Below, one piece after another: positions 58,069-64,000 of a stretch of DNA of 64,000 nucleotides; the stretch's first letter is position 1, and every line of letters begins with the position of its first letter. The DNA comes from Planktothrix rubescens CCAP 1459/22. Its GTDB lineage: Bacteria > Cyanobacteriota > Cyanobacteriia > Cyanobacteriales > Microcoleaceae. Both the position numbers and the translations under genes were made by a program. The stretch covers positions 372,001 to 436,000 of the forward strand of contig LR882958.1 of the NCBI GenBank assembly GCA_904830895.1, read 5' to 3'. A model generated the notes under the pieces. That model had not been told where the DNA came from, did no database searches, and saw only the letters and a program-made list of their open reading frames with translations.

Positions 58069-58896
58069 CTATTGAGGGGCAGTAGTAGGTGTGGTAGTAG
58101 GAGATGTCGCTTCAGGGGATGTAGTAGTAGGAGATGTGGCTTCAGGAGATGTAGTAGTAGGAGATGTCGCTTCAGGAGATGTGGTAGTAGGAGATCCGAC
58201 ACCAGGAGGAAGAATCACAACCTTAATCACATGAATAACACCATTATTGGCATTAATATCAGGTTGAATTACTTCGGCTCCATTGACTGTAACTTTACCT
58301 TCAGCTACTTCTAAATTTACAGGATCTCCCTCAACCGTAGCGACTTCACCTGGTTTAATTTCAGCCGAGGCGACTTTATTGGCTAGAACATGATATTGGA
58401 GAATTTTAGCCAATTTTTCTTTATTTTCAGGCTTCATTAACTCCTCTAAAGTTCCCGCAGGTAAAGCGGCAAAGGCTTCATCGGTAGGTGCAAAAACGGT
58501 ATAAGCACCTGGAGCAGAGAGGGTTTCAGTTAAACCAGCGGCTTCAACTGCTTTAGTAAAGGTACTAAAAGAGGGGTTAGCAGCAGCAATTTGAACAATA
58601 CTTTCCGACTCGTTGGAAACTAAATTGGTTGTAGTATCAGTCTTTTCGGAAGCAACGGCCGGAGTCGTGGTAGCAGTGCTGGCGGTTGTGCCTGTGGCGG
58701 GAGAGGGAGACGCAGTGCTGGCAGTGGTTTCAGGGGTTGTTGCAGACCCAGTAGTTCCGGCAGCTTGTTCGGTGGTTGGTTGTCCAGGGGTGGTATTAGT
58801 GGCACTGGGTTGACCGCAAGCACCGAGGGCGGCTACACTGCTAACGGTTGCTAAAAGAATCAAGAATTTTTTGGTCATTTGGGCTTTATTGCTCAT
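58069..58896 (-). CDS. FAS1 (fasciclin) domain lipoprotein with PT-rich tails
   Basis: The protein (275 residues from ATG 58896) has a lipobox in a signal peptide (KFLILLATVSSVAALGAC), a Thr/Pro/Ala-rich linker, one FAS1 domain (PSFSTFTKAVEAAGLTETL, YTVFAPTDEAFAALP, LAKILQYHVL and NGVIHVIKVVILP), and a C-terminal (TSPEATSPTT)n tail encoded by 30-base tandem repeats (58078-58195). FAS1 domains mediate adhesion. An in-frame ATG at 58953 is less likely; the second ATG at 58878 is also possible. Confidence 0.88.
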   Translation of the reverse strand: MSNKAQMTKKFLILLATVSSVAALGACGQPSATNTTPGQPTTEQAAGTTGSATTPETTASTASPSPATGTTASTATTTPAVASEKTDTTTNLVSNESESIVQIAAANPSFSTFTKAVEAAGLTETLSAPGAYTVFAPTDEAFAALPAGTLEELMKPENKEKLAKILQYHVLANKVASAEIKPGEVATVEGDPVNLEVAEGKVTVNGAEVIQPDINANNGVIHVIKVVILPPGVGSPTTTSPEATSPTTTSPEATSPTTTSPEATSPTTTPTTAPQ

Positions 58897-59132
58897 GGTT
58901 TGGCGATTTTGATTGTAAACGGCTACACAAATTGCTGATGTAATTCTAGGCATTGTAACATATCTTCACAAAAATACAAGCTTTGCGGGTAAGAATTCTT
59001 CAGATTGATTAAGAAACGTATCTAAACCTAAAGCTTAATTGCAATTTCGACTCAAACCCACAGGCTTTATGGCTCTAGGTGATAGGTTAAACCCATTCAA
59101 AACTATGGCGTCAATCCAACTTCCCCCAGATT

Positions 59133-59309
59133 ATGAACCATAAAAACTCACAACGCGATCCTCTTGAGTCCGCCGTAACCGCAGCATTAGGCGCGGGTGT
59201 AGCCACTTCTTTTGCTGTTAGTCAAGGTCAAAGTCCTTGGGTGGCTTTAGGAATCACAGCTTTTGCAGTGATTGTAGCTTTAATTTGCGATCGCGCAGGT
59301 TGGGTTTAA
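59133..59309 (+). CDS. Small membrane protein, 58 residues
   Basis: An ATG at 59133 opens a short frame to TAA at 59307-59309 that reads MNHKNSQRDPLESAVTAALG, then GVATSFAVSQGQSPWVALG and a hydrophobic helix to CDRAGWV. It has coding character (HIP1 site in frame, no rare codons), with one or two hydrophobic segments. It is too short for most gene finders. Function unknown. Confidence 0.55.
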   Translation: MNHKNSQRDPLESAVTAALGAGVATSFAVSQGQSPWVALGITAFAVIVALICDRAGWV

Positions 59310-59410
59310 ATTTCACTTTGAAACCTGATCTACAATAGGGGAAACTAATCTTTCAAGACCTAATTTTTGGAAAGGTTAAAGTCTATTAATAATGTTTCCC
59401 CAAAAAAACC

Positions 59411-60757
59411 ATGATTGAATCCTATGCGTTTTTGGCCTTAGCCTTAACCTATGAAGATCCTGTTTGTAATCAATTCTCAGGATTAAATCAGGTTAACTGG
59501 AAAAAACTTTCTAGTCAAACCTACCGCTACTTTCTGGCTTTAGCTGTAGCTGTTTCAGTTTTAACTGTTGCCCAAACCGCCCAAGCTGAGATCGCCAGAG
59601 GAGATTCGGGAAATCAAGTCAGGCAAGTTCAACAGCGCTTACAACAATTGGGCTATTTTAATGCCAATGCTACAGGTAATTTTGGCGGTCTAACTCAAGA
59701 AGCGGTGATTCGCTTTCAACGGGATGCGGGTTTATCAGCCGATGGGATTGTTGGCCCCAGAACCCTAGCGGCTTTGAACATCCGTGTTGGCCCCCTTGAT
59801 ACTGGCAATACTGGCAATAATCGGGATTTAATTGGCTTGGGAGAGGGAGATCGTGGCCCTGGGGTTTCGGATTTACAGAGGCGGTTACAAACCTTGGGTT
59901 ATTTCAACCAACAACCTACAGGCAATTTTGGAAGTATAACCAAAAATGCCGTGATTCGACTGCAACGGGACTATAATATTCCGGCAACGGGTTTAGTCAC
60001 GGAAGCTACCCTCGCCTTACTTAATAGCGGCCTTAATTCTGCTCAGGATGCTGTTTTCCCCGGTACAACTTTACAACAAGGCGATCGCGGGCCAGAGGTT
60101 GCAGCATTACAACAAAGGTTACAAACCCTAGGCTTTTATGATGGTTTAATTACCAGCTATTTTGGCCCCGAAACCGAAGCGGCGGTTAGACGGTTTCAAC
60201 AATCTCAGGGAATCTCTGCTAACGGAGTTGTTGCATCAGCCACATTATTCGCTTTAAATCCCAATGTTCCTGGGATTCCCTATCAAATTCCCATTGCTCA
60301 ACGTCCTCTGTCTCCGATTCAAAATCCTTTATCTATCATTTCTTTCGGAGATACAGGCCCGCAAGTAAGAAAAATTCAACGGCGTTTACGCGATTTAAAC
60401 TATTATAATGGCCCGATTAATGGCTGTTTTGATACCGCAACTCAAGATGCCTTAATTTGGTTTCAAGAATCCCGGGGAGTCACAGTAACCGGGATTGCAG
60501 GCCCCACCACTCAAAACTCTTTATTTAATACTCGACCTGTTTCTGCAACCCCTAATCGCACCGTCGTATTTGTAGCAACAACTCCCCCTATTTCTGGTAC
60601 AAGTAGCGTCCAACAGTTGCAGCAGCGATTAAGAATCCAAGGACTTTATAACGGCCCAATTAATGGAGTTTACGATGGTTTAACCCAACAAGCTGTTGCA
60701 CAGGCCAAAGCAGTTTATGGCCATAATGCGGATACCGTTTTATTTGGTAGCCTTTAA
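59411..60757 (+). CDS. Peptidoglycan-binding domain protein (five repeats)
   Basis: The 448-residue protein has a signal sequence (YFLALAVAVSVLTVAQTAQA, cleavage near residue 59) then five PG_binding_1 modules, for example VRQVQQRLQQLGYFNANATGNFG followed by TQEAVIRFQRDAGLSADGIVGP, with Gly-rich linkers. There is no catalytic domain. It would attach to the cell wall in the periplasm. Confidence 0.92.
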   Translation: MIESYAFLALALTYEDPVCNQFSGLNQVNWKKLSSQTYRYFLALAVAVSVLTVAQTAQAEIARGDSGNQVRQVQQRLQQLGYFNANATGNFGGLTQEAVIRFQRDAGLSADGIVGPRTLAALNIRVGPLDTGNTGNNRDLIGLGEGDRGPGVSDLQRRLQTLGYFNQQPTGNFGSITKNAVIRLQRDYNIPATGLVTEATLALLNSGLNSAQDAVFPGTTLQQGDRGPEVAALQQRLQTLGFYDGLITSYFGPETEAAVRRFQQSQGISANGVVASATLFALNPNVPGIPYQIPIAQRPLSPIQNPLSIISFGDTGPQVRKIQRRLRDLNYYNGPINGCFDTATQDALIWFQESRGVTVTGIAGPTTQNSLFNTRPVSATPNRTVVFVATTPPISGTSSVQQLQQRLRIQGLYNGPINGVYDGLTQQAVAQAKAVYGHNADTVLFGSL

Positions 60758-60838
60758 TTCAGTCATCAGTTAACAGTTATAGCAAGAGGCAATAGGGAAT
60801 AGGCAATGGGCAATAGGTAAATACTTACTGTGAGCAGT

Positions 60839-60866
60839 GTAGAGACGTGCCATGGCACGTCTCTAC
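60839..60866. repeat. Perfect 28-bp palindrome, dispersed repeat
   Basis: The 28 bases centred on CCATGG are a perfect palindrome, the same family as the imperfect copy at 11892-11918. It lies just before the 3' end of the Fur-family gene and could act as its terminator. Short CAATAGG-type heptamers lie just to its left (60785-60817). Confidence 0.9.
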
Positions 60867-60879
60867 AATTTATCTCTGA

Positions 60880-61410
60880 TCATTGACACTCAATTTCGTC
60901 TATTTCAGAAGGCCCATCAGCGATCACCTTTGAACACGACCAATTAGTAGAAATCAAAGACGGCCAACCCATGCGTAAAGCCTCGTGGCAAATCGTATGA
61001 ATAGTTAACTGACAATCTAATAAATGAAACCCCGATTTCTCCGCCTGCTTCATGCTGGTTTTAGAAATAGAATCATTTTTAAACTCAAGGGTTTTATTAC
61101 ACTGAACACAAACTAAATGATGATGGTGATGGGGATAGGGTTGATTAATCTCATAATGTTTATGGCCTTCAGCCAATTCCAATTCCCGTAAAATCCCCAT
61201 CCGCGCCATTAATTTTAATGTGCGATAAATAGTCGATAAACTAATCGCTTCCCCTCGGCTTTTAAGTAAAGTATACAAATCCTCCGCACTCAGATGATTT
61301 CCTTTCGGCAAATTCTGAAAGACCTGTAAAATCGTTTCCCGTTGGGGCGTCAACCGCCAACCCTTATCATTAAGTTCGGATTTAAAAGAGACTGTTGTAT
61401 ATAAAGCCAT
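60880..61410 (-). CDS. Fur family transcriptional regulator (FurB/Zur-like)
   Basis: The protein (176 residues from ATG 61410) is a Fur family repressor: GWRLTPQRETILQVFQNLPKGNHLSAEDLY and SLSTIYRTLKLMARMGIL form the winged helix, and YPHHHHHLVCVQCNKTLEF gives metal ligands including CVQC. The usual second CxxC near the C-terminus is replaced by HTICHEALRMGW. Starting MALYTTVSFKSEL is typical of cyanobacterial FurB/Zur-type proteins. The subtype (zinc, iron or peroxide) is uncertain. An upstream ATG at 61482 adds 24 residues without similarity. Confidence 0.85.
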   Translation of the reverse strand: MALYTTVSFKSELNDKGWRLTPQRETILQVFQNLPKGNHLSAEDLYTLLKSRGEAISLSTIYRTLKLMARMGILRELELAEGHKHYEINQPYPHHHHHLVCVQCNKTLEFKNDSISKTSMKQAEKSGFHLLDCQLTIHTICHEALRMGWPSLISTNWSCSKVIADGPSEIDEIECQ

Positions 61411-61506
61411 ACGCTCAATTGTTTTGTTTTCAATAAAGCTTGCATACTGACAATGATACACAAAAAATTTCTGGATTATCAAAAAAACAGTTATTGAAAC
61501 TAAAAC

Positions 61507-61532
61507 CTCCCGATAACTATAGTTATCGGGAG
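61507..61532. promoter_or_regulatory. Perfect 26-bp palindrome between sigma factor and Fur-family genes
   Basis: CTCCCGATAACTA and its complement are directly joined. It lies 32 bases after the sigma-factor stop and 97 bases before the fur-type start. T-rich sequence follows on the minus strand, so it may terminate sigma-factor transcripts; the GATAA...TTATC core also looks like a Fur/Zur-type operator. Confidence 0.6.
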
Positions 61533-61564
61533 CTATGAAAGCCCATTCTATAAACGATTAAGGA

Positions 61565-62818
61565 TTAACTCAAAGACTCCAAATAATCCCGAACCCGGTT
61601 ACGCCGTTTAGGTTGACGCAGTTTTTGTAGAGCTTTAGCCTCAATTTGACGGACTCGCTCCCGGGATAATTCCAGTGCCCGACCAATTTCCGCCAGGGAA
61701 TAGGGGTGTCCATCCCCCAAACCATAGCGCATCAAAATCACATCCCGTTCCCGACTACTTAAATCCGCTAAAAGGTTTTGTAAATCCTTATGCAAAGATT
61801 CACGCATCAGCATTTCTTCCGGTGTGACCTCCTCGGTTTCGAGTAAATCCCCTAATTCCGTATCTTTATCCGTTCCTACCTTCGTTTCCAAAGACACAGA
61901 ACGGGGAACCCGAAGCAACACTTCTCGGACTTGAACCGGAGTCATTTCTAACTCATGGGCAATATCATCAATGGTGGCGGTACGACCTTTTTCCTGGGAA
62001 ATTTTCCGTTGTGCTTTTTTAATTTTATTCAGTTTTTCGGTAATATGAACCGGAAGACGAATCGTGCGGCTTTGGGTAGCGATCGCCCGGGTAATCCCTT
62101 GACGAATCCACCAATAAGAATAGGTACTAAAACGATATCCCCGGGTCGGGTCAAACTTCTCCACCGCCCGTTCCAATCCTAAAGTTCCTTCTTGAATTAA
62201 ATCTAGTAGTTCTAAACCTCGGTTCTGATATTTCTTTGCCACCGATACCACTAAACGCAAATTCGCTTTAATCATCCGGTCTTTGGACTGTATCCCTTCG
62301 GTTTGAATCTGATCCAATTCCTCAACGGTCAAACCCGCGATTTCTGCCCAACACCTTTTTCCTGTTGCTAACATCGGCTTGAGTTCGGCTACATCAACCC
62401 CAGCCGTTGTTGCCCATCGCTCTAAAGATGGGCGATGACCCAACTGAGCCGATAATTTATCCCGGGTTTTGATCAATCGCACATAAGTATTGATCAGTCC
62501 CTCATCCTGCTCGGCAGCATTGTCCCGTAAGTCAACTAACCTCAGATAACGCTGTACCTTTTGGGCTTCTGATACTTCTTCATCCCGCCCCAACAGACGC
62601 ACCCGACCAATTTCTTGGAGATACAATCGAACTAAATCTGTTGTACGACGATTATTGTTGGGCTTCTGGAGTTTGACATCGCTGGTATTCTCTATCTCCA
62701 AATCAATTAAATCATCCAAATCAGGCTCAAGATCCTGATTCATTACCTCATCAGGCTCAGAATAGTCCTGAAAAGAGGGGTTTAAGTTGTTCTCGGCATC
62801 AATTTTAGTGGCTGGCAT
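61565..62818 (-). CDS. RNA polymerase sigma factor, group 2 (SigC-like)
   Basis: The protein (417 residues from ATG 62818) is a sigma-70 factor of group 1/2: TDLVRLYLQEIGRVRLL (region 1.2), NLRLVVSVAKKYQNRGLELLDLIQEG and WWIRQGITRAIATQSRTIRLPVHI (regions 2 and 3), and DVILMRYGLGDGHPYSLAEIGRALELSRERVRQIEAKALQKLR (region 4). The N-terminal MPATKIDAENNLNPSF leader and length resemble SigC of Nostocales/Oscillatoriales, group 2. A GTG at 62857 is a weaker alternative start. Confidence 0.9.
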   Translation of the reverse strand: MPATKIDAENNLNPSFQDYSEPDEVMNQDLEPDLDDLIDLEIENTSDVKLQKPNNNRRTTDLVRLYLQEIGRVRLLGRDEEVSEAQKVQRYLRLVDLRDNAAEQDEGLINTYVRLIKTRDKLSAQLGHRPSLERWATTAGVDVAELKPMLATGKRCWAEIAGLTVEELDQIQTEGIQSKDRMIKANLRLVVSVAKKYQNRGLELLDLIQEGTLGLERAVEKFDPTRGYRFSTYSYWWIRQGITRAIATQSRTIRLPVHITEKLNKIKKAQRKISQEKGRTATIDDIAHELEMTPVQVREVLLRVPRSVSLETKVGTDKDTELGDLLETEEVTPEEMLMRESLHKDLQNLLADLSSRERDVILMRYGLGDGHPYSLAEIGRALELSRERVRQIEAKALQKLRQPKRRNRVRDYLESLS

Positions 62819-62857
62819 AGTTTCTATCTCAGTTGCTCCAGTAATCAGAGGCTGCAC

Positions 62858-63332
62858 TTACGGGGGTTAGCTAACCAACGCGACACCCTTGATCGGGGGT
62901 GACGTAGGATTCAGCTTTTCCGTTCCGGTGATATTACTTATACTGCCCTACCATCCATGATTTTAGGCAAAGCCTGGAAAATGATTTAATGATGGCCATT
63001 TATAAACAGAGGGAGTAAAATCAGGTTAGGAATATTTGTTTTTTTATTAACCTCTTAGTTAGTATAAGAATAACTCCGGGATTTCACAGTGATTCTCATC
63101 AAACTCTTAATTAATTTTCGTCACTCCCCATAGGCGTCTGAGATCACCATAGGGCAATTTTAGATTTTTGTAACGAAAAATCAACAAAGTCCCACCTCCC
63201 CTGGACTAACCGTTTAACTTCTTCTCACGAGTGGCAATTTCTGGTAGTTTTAATAATTAAACCGCTAAACAGGATTCGGTGAGCCTGTCAGCAGTATTTT
63301 TACTTACTGCCAAGTCAAGTTGGGAAAAAACA
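62858..63332. promoter_or_regulatory. Divergent promoter region of sigma factor and psbZ
   Basis: About 475 bases without a gene separate the divergent sigma factor and psbZ. No RNA or repeat was recognised. Promoters and leaders of both genes should lie here. An in-frame GTG/ATG at 63279 extends the psbZ frame but gives no family similarity. Confidence 0.45.
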
Positions 63333-63524
63333 ATGTTAACAATTCTGTTTCAAGTTGTCCTTGCGGCACTGGTGATTTTATCCTTTTTACTGGTAGTAGG
63401 CGTTCCCTTTGCCTATGCCTCCCCCCAATACTGGAGCCAATCTAAGCCTTTGCTTTATGTGGGTTCCGGTCTTTGGTTCGTGTTAGTGATTTTAGTTGGT
63501 GTATTAAACTACCTAGTGGTTTAA
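63333..63524 (+). CDS. psbZ: Photosystem II reaction centre protein PsbZ
   Basis: The 63-residue protein [20 protein letters not shown] has two transmembrane helices and the PsbZ sequence [42 protein letters not shown]. PsbZ stabilises PSII-antenna and PSII-cytochrome b559 contacts. The ATG at 63333 matches the usual start. The gene is followed by ribH, a common cyanobacterial neighbour. Confidence 0.95.
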   Translation: MLTILFQVVLAALVILSFLLVVGVPFAYASPQYWSQSKPLLYVGSGLWFVLVILVGVLNYLVV

Positions 63525-63618
63525 TTCAGAAGGGGAATTGAAAGTTAGACGGTTTGGGACAATTGCCCTAAGCGGTTTAACCTAAGATTCCCTAGCGATT
63601 TATTTCTTAAATTATATA

Positions 63619-63641
63619 TTTGTTAACTTTTGTTAACAAAA
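63619..63641. terminator. Inverted repeat before ribH
   Basis: TTTGTTAAC-TTTT-GTTAACAAA is a perfect 9-bp stem about 20 bases before the ribH start. It may terminate psbZ or act as an operator. Confidence 0.5.
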
Positions 63642-63658
63642 AGGATCGGATAATAAAA

Positions 63659-64000
63659 ATGGCAGTTTTTGAGGGAAATTTTACCCAGACAAACTCCTTA
63701 AGGTTTGCCATGGTGATTGGTCGGTTTAATGATTTGATCACAACCAAACTTTTAGAAGGATGTCAAGATTGTTTAAAACGACATGGGATTGATCCCGATC
63801 CCCAGGGAACACAAGTCGATTATGCTTGGGTTCCGGGTAGTTTTGAAATTCCATTAGTGGCTCATCAGTTGGCCCTAACCCGTCGCTATGATGCAATTAT
63901 TTGTTTAGGGGCCGTAATTAAGGGACAAACACCCCATTTTGATTATGTCTCATCGGAAGTTTCCAAAGGCATCGCGGCTACGGCCTTTCAAACGGGTGTT
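63659..64000 (+). CDS. ribH: 6,7-dimethyl-8-ribityllumazine synthase (RibH), partial
   Basis: The frame begins [20 protein letters not shown] and continues with [25 protein letters not shown], the [20 protein letters not shown] motif, and [26 protein letters not shown] with the lumazine-synthase active-site histidine region. It condenses ribityl-uracil amine with dihydroxybutanone phosphate in riboflavin synthesis. The right end is cut by the window after 114 codons. Confidence 0.95.
   Translation, partial: MAVFEGNFTQTNSLRFAMVIGRFNDLITTKLLEGCQDCLKRHGIDPDPQGTQVDYAWVPGSFEIPLVAHQLALTRRYDAIICLGAVIKGQTPHFDYVSSEVSKGIAATAFQTGV

Overview
The window reads as chromosome of a filamentous, non-marine-type cyanobacterium (Oscillatoriales, possibly Planktothrix-like; the genus is inference). 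Evidence: psbZ next to ribH, high-light-inducible (chlorophyll-binding) proteins, a cyanobacterial group 2 sigma factor, many pentapeptide-repeat proteins, Uma2 proteins, a PEP-CTERM protein, and frequent HIP1 octamers (GCGATCGC) in an AT-rich background. Both ends cut genes: an alpha-E protein at the left and ribH at the right.

Layout. 0-7.4 kb: circularly permuted ATP-grasp/alpha-E pair, a membrane-anchored protein with 22 near-identical 15-residue repeats and a HEAT end, a DUF4112 protein and dnaK. 7.4-16.5 kb: an accessory stretch with a broken kinase fused to a glycosyltransferase tail, an ATPase/nuclease-like gene pair, an MFS transporter, a GT4, a Uma2 protein and two DNA methyltransferases. 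16.5-31.7 kb: mostly housekeeping and conserved genes (two cold-shock-type proteins, tyrA, pentapeptide paralogues, clpP, a heparan-N-acetyltransferase-like membrane protein, a frameshifted hypF, an SMR exporter).

31.8-46.3 kb is the most interesting part: a probable secreted-polysaccharide locus resembling bacterial Pel and fungal galactosaminogalactan clusters. It holds a spherulin-4 (GH135-like) lipoprotein, an unrecognised membrane protein, GalE with a C-terminal MshEN-like (possible c-di-GMP) domain, a giant RTX/Ig-repeat polysaccharide deacetylase (frameshifted at a G7 tract), GlmM, an HlyD-like adaptor, a PelF-like GT4 and a PelG-like 12-TM protein. Together they suggest synthesis of UDP-GalNAc/GlcNAc precursors, polymerisation, export, deacetylation and trimming of an amino-sugar polymer.

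46.3-64 kb: an aminotransferase, a PEP-CTERM protein, a TonB-like protein, a decayed cobI, HLIPs, a GlcNAc-transferase-type GT, a vWA protein, a methyltransferase-nuclease fusion followed directly by a TnpB (IS200/IS605-type) element, a FAS1 lipoprotein, a peptidoglycan-binding repeat protein, a Fur-family regulator, a sigma factor, psbZ and ribH. No rRNA, tRNA or CRISPR array was recognised. Two genes (hypF and the deacetylase) are each broken by a one-base change in a homopolymer run, so either contingency-type switching or sequencing error must be considered.
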